This document shows positions 51,838 to 63,600 of a stretch of DNA of 64,000 bases, piece by piece. The stretch comes from Rotaria sp. Silwood1 (lineage: Eukaryota > Rotifera > Eurotatoria > Philodinida > Philodinidae), in the NCBI GenBank assembly GCA_905250075.1, contig CAJNOP010000376.1, positions 133,851-197,850 of the forward strand. Direction: 5' to 3'. Each line of letters opens with the position of its first letter. Positions within the stretch are counted from its first letter, which is position 1. Under the pieces are notes generated by a model. It made no database searches, had not been told where the DNA came from, and saw only the letters and a program-made list of their open reading frames with translations. The position numbers and the translations under genes are program-made.

Positions 51838-53724
51838 ATGAATTCATTAAATACGGCTGATGAATCATGGAGTGAACATTGTGCATATGGTTTAAAATGT
51901 GAAAAATCAGCTACGCATCAGTGTGAAGGATGTGGAGAAATATACTGTATCGGTCACTATTGGGAACATCAAACTAAACTTCAAGAAGATTTTGCAAATA
52001 TACGACATACACAAGATAAATTGAGTCAAGGATTGAAGTCATTATTATCATCAATGTCAGCGGATGTCATATTAGATTTAATAAAACAAATTTATGAATT
52101 CCAAATGAAATCAGACGAAATTGACAAGACAGCAAATATAATACAAGAGCAGTTACAGGATGTAATTAATGACGATAAACAAGATTTTAAAAAGCACTTG
52201 ATGACAATGATAAATGGATCAAAAGAGCATGATCGGAATAATTATCTTGAAAATGATATTGATCGTTTAAAGAAAGACATTCAAGAGTTAAAATTAAAAC
52301 TAGAAAAAATTTATAATTATAGTCAAAAAAAGAAATCACAAGAACAATTACGTATTCAAGATATGAAAGTTCAATCGGACAATCTATCTGACAAAATAAA
52401 ATCACCGTTAATAAATTTTGTATCACAGAGCAAAAAGATGCTTTTACGTTCTGTTGTTGATACTTCTAAATATAGAGTGGTAAAACAAGCAGATGATCCT
52501 GCAGTACTGTTTGATCTAATCCTTGGACAAAAGAATGAATCAGGTTTAGATGCAAATGAAAATGAACTTGTTGTAAGTGAAGCCGATAACGAAGAAGATG
52601 CAGAAGATGCAGAAGAAACAATGATAGTTATCGGTTCTGATACAACATCAAAGACTAGTCAGAAGATACGTTTCTCCAACAATATTGTTCGCTGGCTACG
52701 AGGTCCTTTTAGAGTAATGGTGGATGGTACCATGCATGCAGTTGATCTATGCGCACAAGGAATACGTATCAGTGATGCTGTTATAAAAGCTGTGGAGCAC
52801 GGACTGGCTAGGCAAAAACAAAATGCCGTAGAACAAGAAACTACCAGTAGTTCAGTTAAGCCAACATTTGCCGAAATTACATCTGATTGGACATTTGAAG
52901 GCGAGAATGCTGATCGAGGATTCAGTAGTGTATCTATATGGATGCGTGATCCTCAGGGTCAACGAATTTTAATCAAAACACAAGACCATCCATTATGTGC
53001 TGCCAACGAAAGACTAGCTTATACTTTAGGAGGATTACTTGGTTTACCTATTAATGAGGTACAGATTGGAGTTTATCAAAATAAACTGGTAACTTTGCAT
53101 GCCGATGTTGCTAACGAAAATGAAAAAACTATAACATTCATGGACTTACCGAAACAAATAAGAAAAAAAATATTGACTAATCCACTGTTGGAATCTATGG
53201 ATTTATTCGATCGTATCGTACACAATGTTGATCGTAATCCACGAAATATTTTAATAACAGTATCGAAAACAGATTCAATCGATGATGATAATACAAAATT
53301 GAAGATGCATCTAATTGATCATGCTTCCTGCTTTGGTATGGGTAAACTTAATGTCATCAGTATTATAGCTTGCAAGTTTCATAGTAACCATCTTTCAGTA
53401 GTTACATTTGATCCAATAGAAAAGGCAAGAAAATTCGACCAATATCTCAACAAGCTACCCATAGCAGATCGTGCTTTAATAAAAAAGACATTAAATCGTT
53501 TTGCAGCAATTACTAATGATCAATTAGATAGTTGCATAACCGAAGTACAGGATCTACTATCATCCAGTCAATACAATCGTATACATAGCGTCTTATATCG
53601 ACAGCGAGACGTTGCAAAACGCTGTATAATACAGTGGGGTATTGGTCTTAATTCTGCAAGTTTAAGACCAAACCAAAGGAATCAGACTACATCCGAAGCA
53701 AATGACATGGCAGTATATTTCTAA
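51838..53724 (+). CDS. B-box-like zinc finger, coiled coil and HipA-like kinase protein
   Basis: A single exon of 628 residues. Residues 15-44 form a Cys/His cluster (Cys15, Cys21, Cys29, Cys32, Cys37, His40, His44), like the B-box of TRIM proteins. Residues about 50-200 are charged and helical, probably a coiled coil. An acidic linker (about 240-265) leads to a C-terminal kinase-like domain (about 290-600). There, ILIKT supplies a candidate ATP-binding Lys380, ANERLAYTLGGLLGLP fits the helix after it, HNVDRNPRNILI is the catalytic loop (Asp465, Asn470), and LIDHASCFG is the metal-binding motif (Asp494). These motifs match the HipA/PI3-4-kinase-like fold, particularly bacterial HipA-family kinases with LIDHG. 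Likely a phosphotransferase of bacterial ancestry joined to a eukaryotic interaction module. Lack of introns supports transfer or retroposition. Substrate unknown. Confidence 0.75.
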   Translation: MNSLNTADESWSEHCAYGLKCEKSATHQCEGCGEIYCIGHYWEHQTKLQEDFANIRHTQDKLSQGLKSLLSSMSADVILDLIKQIYEFQMKSDEIDKTANIIQEQLQDVINDDKQDFKKHLMTMINGSKEHDRNNYLENDIDRLKKDIQELKLKLEKIYNYSQKKKSQEQLRIQDMKVQSDNLSDKIKSPLINFVSQSKKMLLRSVVDTSKYRVVKQADDPAVLFDLILGQKNESGLDANENELVVSEADNEEDAEDAEETMIVIGSDTTSKTSQKIRFSNNIVRWLRGPFRVMVDGTMHAVDLCAQGIRISDAVIKAVEHGLARQKQNAVEQETTSSSVKPTFAEITSDWTFEGENADRGFSSVSIWMRDPQGQRILIKTQDHPLCAANERLAYTLGGLLGLPINEVQIGVYQNKLVTLHADVANENEKTITFMDLPKQIRKKILTNPLLESMDLFDRIVHNVDRNPRNILITVSKTDSIDDDNTKLKMHLIDHASCFGMGKLNVISIIACKFHSNHLSVVTFDPIEKARKFDQYLNKLPIADRALIKKTLNRFAAITNDQLDSCITEVQDLLSSSQYNRIHSVLYRQRDVAKRCIIQWGIGLNSASLRPNQRNQTTSEANDMAVYF

Positions 53725-56700
53725 ATAAAAACGAAAATATGTAAATTTTGCTACTAACTATTGTATAATTATTAACAAAACAAAAATAGACGCGAATATG
53801 GACTTGCTTTTTTTCTTGTAATTTCCAGTAATCAATAAAAATTTTTAAACAAGGATAATGCAGCAGTTTTTATCTTTGAGTTCATTTATTATATTTCTAG
53901 ACTGGATTGTAAGTCTCTAACTTAGAGATTTAAAAAACTGTTACAAAGAAAATTATCTGTTTGAAATTTTCTATATTGTAAAAATCGTCATATTAGATAG
54001 TGTTAAATATTAATCTATACATAAGCAACACAGAACAAATAACACATCAAGACTTGATAATTTCTAATTAAATGAATAGTAAGCCGATTCTGATTACTGC
54101 GATATGGTCTATTTCCAGTTGTGAGAAATGAGACTACTATAAAGTTTCTGCAAGTTTCAAAGAAAGCTTGACAAGTGCGAAAATTTTCTCTCTGTCAAGA
54201 CAGAATAGTATTGTTCTACAGAGGAAGAACAAAAATTTCCCATAACTAGATTAGTGAATTACTCCTTTACTTCCATTCGAGTTACCACTTTACTCATATC
54301 ATTATTAATTATTCGATAATTGTGTTAGATATCGCCTTCACTTATTAGCACCAACTGAAGATAAGAAGTCTTCGTAAGATCACATAAAGTTGAAAAGGAA
54401 TTCGTACTCATAGGCCTTTGAAGCCGAGTTATAGTCGTTTAATTGAATGTTTCACTCATTTTAAGTATTTATTGAAAATAAAATAACGAAATTTCGATAT
54501 GAAATTGCGTTCGTCGGTACAACTAATGATCTTTAGAATGTTCTGCAAATTTTAGCCTGAAAGAATATTCCTTGATCGAAGTTTCAGGTGCACTTGAGTT
54601 TTGTGACATGTTTGTGGCAAACAACTATCTTGTCTGAAATTGAATAATTCAACAATGAAGGTTTTTCTTAGGCCAAAAGTTTCATACTATTCTAAGGACC
54701 ATTCGAACTATCTATGGTAGTTCAAAATTCAGTACAATAGCTCTAACTTGCCTCCAAATACGCATGGCAGCCTTCTCTTTTAGTTTTTCTCCAGTCTTAC
54801 TAAGACTTCCATGCGAGTCTAATATGAGTTCGAACAACCAGTTACAATTGCGTTAATTTGCTTGTAAGTGATAGAAATTGATCGGTATTTTTCTGCACTG
54901 GATGGTTGCCGTTTATTTCGTACTATGACTGTAGTAATGCTGTTGATGCTGATACTAATGAAACCTATTACAATGTAGCAGCTAATTTAGACTCATATTT
55001 GCACTAGCAACTAGCAGTAAGTGTACAGCATAACGTACAGTGAAGTTTTTCTATAGTGAAAACGGTTGGGACTATTCAAAGCGTTCACTATCCAAAGGTG
55101 CTCACTAAATCCGATTCCTAGAAACTCAACTTTCGAGTATAGAAAGTGGCCACTATCCTAATATGGAGATGAGGTATATCAGTCAGGATGACGATGCCAA
55201 ATACAGGTGAGAATGGGTAGGTGAAAGAGATGTGAATGAGTGGAATATGAAAATCTTCTTAGATGAAGCTTAGAATCATAAGACTATGTTGTTTTCCTCA
55301 AATTCTATTTATTTGGTGTTAACAGAAGAATAGAATAAGTAAAAGCCAACTTTATTTGTGTTGAGGAGACTAGTGAAATAAAGTGACTGATTACCTCAGC
55401 TCTGAAGATTGAAAGATATTTAAAAATCACTAAGTGCTTACTATCGATTATGAATCTATAACATCAACAGCAATTCAAAGTATTCGAAACATACAATGTA
55501 AACGACTATGGCCAATCAGTTGTCAAACACTGTAGAACTTAACGATTTTATTGTATTTTAAATAGTACGCTATATAGTCATATAGCATACATGTCACTCC
55601 GAATGTTATTTACACTAAAATCAAGCATGAGACCTCTGCTAAGGTGCACTTAATTAACGTACTCTTCAAGTATTGTTTGCTCTCTTTTAATGTACAAAAG
55701 ATAAAATTTTACAAGGAAAATTGTAAAAGTTCCATAAAATTAAGCTGATATCCATCATGCCGAAAACATTTTCCGAATTATCGTTACCAAAACAGATGCA
55801 ACCACTGCTACACTTACGTATATATAGTCTCAGAGACAATAAGACATTCAATTTTATTGCATGTCTGTTGTATTGTACGATCATGGATCCACTAGAGGTT
55901 CCAAATAAGATTAACTAAAGAGTCAATATAATTTCATCGCGTCCTATTTGCCATCTAATGTTAATAAGCGAAATGTGATTCTCACTCCGAACTCCATAAG
56001 ATTGAAAATACTCAATCGATTATTCAAACTTTCCTGTCATAATTTGTGAAGCAACTTCACTGTTGAGACTGAAGTTCAAAAAACCTAGTGCTTTGCAAGG
56101 ATATTGTGATCTTATCCTTTCAGAACCGCTGTTTGTGTCTTTAGAAAAGATGCTTCAATTTATGGAAGAGATAAGTTTTTTGTTGAATGAAGATTGTCAT
56201 TGTGAGAAAACTTACTGTAATTTGTTGATGACATGAGTTTATACTCAATATAGATTTTTTTTGTATCTTAAACGATGGGATGAAATATATAGAGAATATG
56301 AGCTTTTAACCAAATTAATTGTCGATTGAAGTAGATTACAGATGATATGTAAAGAAGTGTATATGATATAAAGAATGGTACGATGCTTTTTCTATAAATA
56401 GTAATTATCAAGTGTTATGTGAAATAAAATTATATGCATATAATCACTGGTGTTGAAAATAATCTATGTCTTAAAATAAACTATTATTATCGGCTATATA
56501 TAAGATGAGTTTATTGGAAGAGAACTAAATATTTTCGATAGATATTGACTAGCTAATTTTGTTTTCTTATTGATAACCTAATACTCATAACACACGATCA
56601 AGATTCATCAGTTTGGACTTAACTGAGAAGAATTTTAATCAAAATCACAGCTAGATTTCCAGAAGATTTTATCATAATTTATAGTGGTAACGCAACATTC

Positions 56701-56976
56701 ATTGCAGGTGCAAGGTATGTGGACAGGCGTGTGTGTGCATGGAACGAAGACACTTTACTACACTCGTATTCCAAAGCCGCATTTGTTTTTGAACATCATT
56801 TTCTGTATTTATGATTTTTGTATATATATATATGTGCTCTTGCATCCCAAGTAGATTTTATCCATTCAATAGTTGATACTAGTGTAACAACAATTAGATG
56901 GTGTGTTCAAGCTCAGAAAACAAGTTCATGACATGCCTGGTGACAATTATGCCAAGCGAACTCTATTAATTTGCGG
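53725..56976. other. Gene-free stretch with one transposon remnant
   Basis: Apart from a pogo/Tigger-like fragment near 55038 and a TA run near 56820-56832, nothing is recognised. Confidence 0.5.
55038..55165 (+). mobile_element. Probable pogo/Tigger-like element remnant
   Basis: TA is followed by CAGTGAAGTTTTTCTATAGT and then GAAAACGGTTGGGAC, GTTCACTATCCAAAGG and TGCTCACTAAATCC. The layout of repeated TTCACTAT words after a CAGT start with a TA target is that of pogo/Tigger terminal regions. Only one end is seen. The right limit is approximate, and the copy is probably old and truncated. Confidence 0.45.
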
Positions 56977-57557
56977 CAGAGATGTCCATCGCGGCGCTGC
57001 CGCTGCCGCTGCCGCTGCCGCGCCGCTGCCGCGGTGGCGGTGGCGGCGCGGCAGCGGCAGGTTTTTAAAAAAAATCACCGCGGCAGCGGCGCGGTAGCGG
57101 CAGATTTTTTTTAAAGTCATCGCGGCAGCGGCGCGGTAGCGGTAGGTTTTTTAAAAAACCATCGCGGCAGCGGCGCGGCAGCGGCAGGATTTTTTTGGAG
57201 GACATTGAAAAACTGTATGAATTTAATAGAATTTCACGATTTACAAATGAAACGCCCTGATATTGAATAAATCTGATGGACTAGTACCCATATCTCTGGT
57301 CAAATATAGTCACAGCAGTGAAATTAGAAACACTTTTTTGAAAATCGTCGCGGCAGCGGCGCGGTGGCGGCACGTTTATTTTATAATTCATCGCGGCAGC
57401 GGCGCGGCAGCGTTTCTTTTATAAGTCATCGCGGTGCGGCAGCGTCGCGGCAACATTTTTTTATAAACCGTCGCGGCGCGGCAGCGGTGCGGCAGCTTTT
57501 TTTTTCTAAGGCCGCGGCGCGGCAGCGGCAGATTTTCAGCCGCGATGGACATCTCTG
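56977..57557. mobile_element. hAT-type MITE with GC-rich internal repeats
   Basis: The ends CAGAGATGTCCATCGCGGC and GCCGCGATGGACATCTCTG are perfect 19-bp inverted repeats. They are flanked by identical 8-mers ATTTGCGG (56969-56976 and 57558-57565), which is the hAT target size. The 581-bp body carries GC-rich GCGGCAGCGGCGCGG blocks separated by T/A runs. About three to four such units lie on the left and four on the right, around an AT-rich core (about 57197-57340). There is no transposase. Perfect ends and duplication suggest a recent insertion. Confidence 0.93.
56998..57190. repeat. Left subterminal array of GC-rich units
   Basis: After a (GCCGCT)n start, the unit of CGGCAGCGGCGCGGTAGCGG, then TTTTTTTA, then TCATCG recurs roughly every 55-60 bp. 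A similar array lies at about 57348-57540. Such repeats are often transposase-binding or hairpin-forming regions in hAT elements. Confidence 0.7.
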
Positions 57558-57565
57558 ATTTGCGG

Positions 57566-59520
57566 TTAGTTAAAAGTAAAACTGTAAGTACAGTTTTTAT
57601 TAGAATTGTTATCAGAAAATGGTTAAAATTTTGAAATTTTTGGTGAACTTTTTAAAAATCATTAATGTCACATAATAAGTTTTCTTAAACTTGATATTTA
57701 TAAGTTTCTAAGAATTTAAACAACGTAAAGCTGATATTTTAGATTGTTTTCTATTTGAAAAATTTTCATTAGAAAAAAAAAATGGAGATTGAATTTGACA
57801 GGCTTTAAATTTCAATTTTATGTTCGTAAATGAAAACACACGTAAAAATACATCAATTTAATTGAATTCATCGTATTACATTATCTAGTGTTCTATGTCA
57901 AATTGTTGAAGATATTAATACAATAAAAAATTGATATTCGCGAAATGGCAAATAATTTTGAGTAAGTTATTAAAATTAAAAAGAAAATCTATCTATTTAT
58001 TGTCGCTTGTTTTTATTATTTTATTCCGGAAGTAGAATGTCTCTCTTATTTTCATCGTTTATTTTTATCAATTTATCATTTCAGTGATGAAATAAATGAG
58101 TTTTCTTAAAAATCTCTATCACAAAATAACTAATTTTTGTCTTCTAACATTAAGTTCATGTTCAAAGTTCATGATATTGTTTGTATTTCGATAGTAAATT
58201 TGAATTACCTTTGTTCATTAAGGACAATATAATTTGATATTATATTATCATATTGTTTTGCAATCTTGAAATGAGCATGCTTTTTCTTGTTGTCTTTAAA
58301 TCAAAGTCATTTGAAAGGATTCTATTTCTACAATGCGTTTGTATTATATCGTTGCTTTTCTCTCCCTTGTTGTTTTCTTTATAGTGCATCACCATACGAA
58401 CTCTCTCTTTTGCTTGAAGTACTGTTACAAGATTATTTGTTTCATTTTAGTCATCGATCATAAAAGCTCTTAAATTACCTTGAAAGACATTTAAAACATG
58501 ACAAATATAATGAAATACGACTTTTTTTCTAGTCTATAATCAGCGCTTCTAGTCAAGATGAAGTTCAGTAACTGATTCGTTAATCGATAGTCAAATGAAA
58601 CATACAAATTAGCGATGATTACTAACGTAGTCTTAATTTTTTTCCATGTTTTACAAAGTTTTACGTATAAACCAACAATAACATAAACCAAAAAAAAAAA
58701 TCATTTTAATCCTCCTACTCATTCTCTCTGTTTCTATACATATAGCTATGAAAGAGTTTGTTTTTGTCTTTAATAAAAAAAAACTACGTCTTAAACTGAG
58801 TAGTCATTTTGAATAGTGATAACAAAAAGAAACTATTTAACTGAAAGTAAGTACTAAATAATCGATCTAACTGATTTCTAAAACACAAACTATAGGTAGT
58901 TAAAAGTCAGTTTTTTTTTCGAATTATCTTGAATCTAACCTTCTTTTGATACAAAACGTTCGTTAGTATAATATTATTACTACAACAGTAAAGTCAAGTA
59001 TTCTTTCTTTTTTTTATGTTACATCTTATTGAACTTCTACATTGACAACGGATCACAATCTTCTCGTTGTACATTGATGATGTGCATATAGTGCACATAC
59101 GTTTGTAATGTTTATTTAGCATGATTTTTTTTCTGTTTCACTTTCTTCTATTTCTTCTTCTGAATTGATTGATTTGTGAGCCGAAATGAAGAATAGCAAC
59201 AGTAAAAAAAAAAAAAAAACAGTTTAAATTATTCCTACTCAAAATTTGAATGGTAAGATGAGTGCATAGTCGAACACAAGCCATTCGTCATCGTCTTTCT
59301 CGATAGTAAAAGTAAAAAAGACAAAGAGAAATAGAGAGAAAAAAAAACAAAGTAATACAGAGCATTCATGTTTGAGTATTTTTACGGCTTGCCAATGTGG
59401 ACGATTACAAAAAATATAGTTTGGTCACAACAATCCTGTACGATATAAATTGAGCAGATTTTTTTTGTGTCCAGAATATTCACTTTATTAAATATCTATT
59501 GTTATTTGAACAGGTAAAAA
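57566..59520. other. Gene-free AT-rich stretch
   Basis: No exon is recognised. The last part precedes the gene at 59521 and should include its promoter. Confidence 0.5.
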
Positions 59521-60661
59521 ATGTTTGCTTCGAAACGATTAGTATCACCACCTAATCCATCTAGTCTACATTTACCTACTGTTTCAAAAACGAATCGACG
59601 ACGTTCTCAACATTCTTCTTCTCTATCATTTACTACAATGCCATCCACAACAGTATCAACGAATGTATCGGAAAATGTTTCAGCGTTAAAAGCTAAATAT
59701 ATTGATTATGCAATGTGGCTAAAAGCATCATCAAAACAAAATCGTGATCCAATGTTTACACATGAATTATTAAAACATTCTTTATGTCAAATGGGTATTG
59801 ATTCAACACAAGCTGAACAACTTGTATCAACATGTAGTTGGTATGTATATCAATTTCAAAAAGAACTCGAAGTTGATAATGAACAACGTGATCCATCAAT
59901 AATAACAGAAACTAAAATATCTCATCGATCATCAAGACGACGACATAAAAAAACTCGCACAACTACATCGAAAAAAACTTCTCTCCCAAGAGAACATTCA
60001 TCAGAATCAGCAACAACAGTAACTTCCATAAACAAAGGTTAAATACTTATGAAAAAAAGAACAAATAAAAAAAACAAAAAAACTAATAAAATGATTCATT
60101 TTGTTATTCTTTTTAGAAAGTATTGTTTCACCTGCATCATCTCCATCAACAAGAAATAAATTTTCTGTTTTACCGGCTATTCAAAGTTCTGAACGTGAAA
60201 CATCACCACGTTTTCGTCGTGTTGATTTTAATAATGAAAAATCAAATTCACAATCCATAGGAAAAGAAAAATCTTCACATTGGCGATCAGCTATATTAAA
60301 AGCACGAATTTTACCTAAAATTCGACCATTAGATACTGAATCATCTATTGATAATCGCCATGATATTACACCTGAACCTACATCAATTGATCTTGATTTA
60401 TCAAGTTCACAAAAAACTCTTCATCAACATAGTTTAGCTGGTAGTCATCATACTCGATCAATACTACGTAAACAAATTAGTTCATGTTCATCTGTCGTAT
60501 CAACAGAAGTTGATAGTCGAAGATATCGTAGTAGAATATTAACACCAACATCAACAGTTATTGATGAAATACCATTAGGAACAAGGTCACAACGTTTATT
60601 TGGTGGTAGTGAATGTTTTGCTCAAATTATGAATGAACTTGAACAACAAAAATTACATTAA
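59521..60661 (+). CDS. Unrecognised two-exon protein
   Basis: Exons 59521-60037 and 60117-60661 join in frame at INK/ESIVSP, giving 353 residues and a TAA at 60659-60661. A Ser/Thr-rich N-terminus precedes a compact helical segment (about residues 55-120) from KAKYIDYAMWLKASS to CSWYVYQFQKELE, which looks like a small folded domain. The rest is a basic Ser/Arg-rich disordered region (RRRHKKTRTTTSKKTS) with the short hydrophobic-basic patch ILKARILPKIRPLD, and a C-terminus ECFAQIMNELEQQKLH likely to be helical. No family is recognised. Coding is well supported because the frame holds over the intron and codon composition is like its neighbours. Confidence 0.75.
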
Positions 60662-63600
60662 AAATTCAACATTTTATTTTTGTATATAAGAAAAAAAAAT
60701 TGAACAAATATTTCTTTTCTTTTTCGTTTAATAAATCCGTATTAATTTAAATACAAAATGAATAGTAAAATAATGAAAGATTTCATTTGTCAATCATAAA
60801 AATATAAATCCATGTAAATATCAGTAATGATGGTTAATATTCTTCAATAATTTTTCTTTGTAATTTCGCTTCAGTTTCATGAGCTCGAATCGCTCAATTA
60901 AATTACATTGTCATATACTAGGATGTATTTATTACTTTTTCTCATATTAATCATTAAACTCAATATGGCATATAATTTACAAATAGAAAAAAAATTCTTA
61001 TTTTACATCACGCATAAAATAAACATTAGTATTATGAAGGAAATGGCATCGACAATTTCTCATGCATGTAAGTGTTTGTGAACCTTGAAACAACTTTTTA
61101 TTGTCGTTTCCTTCGTGATATAAAAGAAACATTAAAAAACCTACAACTCAAGTGCCCATATTACGAATAATAAAATGTACAAAGGAATATATTTTTAAGA
61201 AATCAATTTTTTTTATAGTACTATTTAAACCTTTTTTCAATAGTTTAGGATGTGTCTTTATTATTGAATAAATCATAAAGAGAATATGTATTGCATTTAT
61301 GCCTTAACTTCATAACAAGAATAATTATTTTTCAATAACAATCGAAAAACATACAAATCGGATGGTTGCGTAGGTTTAAAACACCTGAGTCTATATATAA
61401 CTTTCGAGTGTCATCCCAAACTTCTAATCGATGATTAATGTAAAAAAAACTTGAAAACTGATTATTATTTTTTGTATGTTACAAATGAAATCATGGGCGT
61501 AGCTAGTAGTTTTCAAAAGGGAGCTGCACGGTAACAGGAAAATAATTTTTTGCTTCGTAAGAAGTTTTTTTATGCATACCCCGCCCCTTCAGGTATTTTT
61601 TTTTTTTTGGTTAATGAGGGTGCACAAACACTCCTTGTATCCCCTCTGACTACGGCTCTGAATGAATCTCACATTCATCTCAATAGTTCTTCAGAAGAAT
61701 ATTTACAACAATTATTTATCGAATTAATAAGACTCAATCTTATTCGAATTTAAAACAGAACTATTAAAAATTCATGAATCCATTAAATTCGAATATTGAT
61801 TAATGAAGTTTTTTATGTTTGCTACAAATCGAAATAGAATTTTATTCGGTTAAAAATTTTATTTATTATTTTAATAATTTGTTACAACGATCGAATTGTT
61901 TTGACATTGACTTTTCTAATATAACAGATTTTTCATCAGATTATCTTAATAGTATTATTTGATTAACCGAAATCAATATTTCGTTTAATCTTTCTTTAAT
62001 TTGAGCAATATACGAAGTCTACAAAAAAAACAAATCATCGATTTAAATTTTATTTTTATTTGATTAAGACTTGTTTCAATTATCTATTATTGTGATAAAT
62101 ACTTAATTCAAATAAATATTTGTTATCTTGCTTTTTTTCAAAGAAATATTGTAGGTCTTGTGATCATACACATGCAATAAACAGTAAGTATTTTTACTTT
62201 AGGTTTTTTTTATTTATTTTGGATCATTTATTAAGGAGAAATCTCATAAACAGTGGGTATGTTTTTATTATTTAAGTAAATTGTTTATTTTAGTTCATTG
62301 TTTTATTTGATTTTATAGAAGAAAGAGAAGGGCAAATATAGTTGTACAGGACATTGTACATGAATTTTGTAACCTTCTATGTGACAAGGTTTTATGTCGA
62401 AGAAAATTCGATTACTTGAGGCAAGATGATGAAAAAAATTGAGATTGAAGCGCAATGCAATGGCATACTAGACTGAAAATTCCAAAGGATAGCAAATTTA
62501 ATATCCTCTACAACATAAAATAATCAACGAATTCAGAAGTGTCACTCAATCGCTGATATCTGAATCGTTCCACATACTCATTCTCAAGAGTTAACTTTGA
62601 ATAAACATCATCAAACAGGAAGTTACGTAATACACTTGATCATCAATAACTATTAACCTGATATCGTTTCAGATGATGATTATCGATTAAGTGACAACAG
62701 AATATTTTGTCTATTAACAAACGATTTTAATGTCTTCTCTTTTGTTGGTTATATATTTTTCATGTACAAAGACGCACAGATTGAAAGTATTAAAAAAAAA
62801 ACTATTTTGATGCATTCAACATTCTATTCAATATGTCAGAAGAATATGTGAGTAATAAACTATAAGCAGTAATTGGAAGGCTTTACATTTCATCGAGAGA
62901 ACAGCTTGTTATATATTTTTCAAGGTAATCAAAATATACACATCTAAAAATCAACCAACATAGCAATGTTTGTTTGTTTGTTTGTACAATTATATTTTTC
63001 TTGAAACCGTTGTTCGATCGAATAATCAATAAAATCATCCAATATATATTAACTATAATCTATGTGAATATTGAGATTTATACGTAAATATTTTCAAACA
63101 ATGAATTTCCACTTTTATTACTTTTTGATTCAAATATAAACAAATCGTTACAGATATATAAACGTGAAATTTTATTTGAACAAAGGATAATAATGATAGA
63201 AGCCTTCTGGATCCATCATTTGTATTAAACCAAACAGAATAAGCTGTACTTTTGAACAGTTATAGCGCACAGCAGTATTTGTGATATTCTCGGCTACGCT
63301 TATTTTAACATTTCGTATTTAATATATAATATATAATATACTAAGACGAAAAGACCTGTATTGAAGTTGAGAAGAAATTATTTCGCATAGTATACATGAA
63401 ACAAAAAGATTTAGAGTATCATGAGATACTCCAGTGTGGTTATGTTCATCTTGTCAATGTGTTAACTGCTTTTATTATTCATCTAGATTAAATACTTCCA
63501 ATTTATTGAGTCAAGGAAAAATTCTTGAAATTGAGGCAAAGAAATTTTTTTACGTGCAAGCAATATGTTGAATGACTCATATTAAATTACAAATGATAAA

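Noticed and set aside
52187-52426. Minus-strand frame inside the HipA-like gene
   Set aside because: It is the shadow of the long plus-strand coding frame.
56903-57558. Ala/Arg-rich open frames near 57 kb
   Set aside because: They are translations of GCC/GCG repeats of the hAT MITE, not genes.
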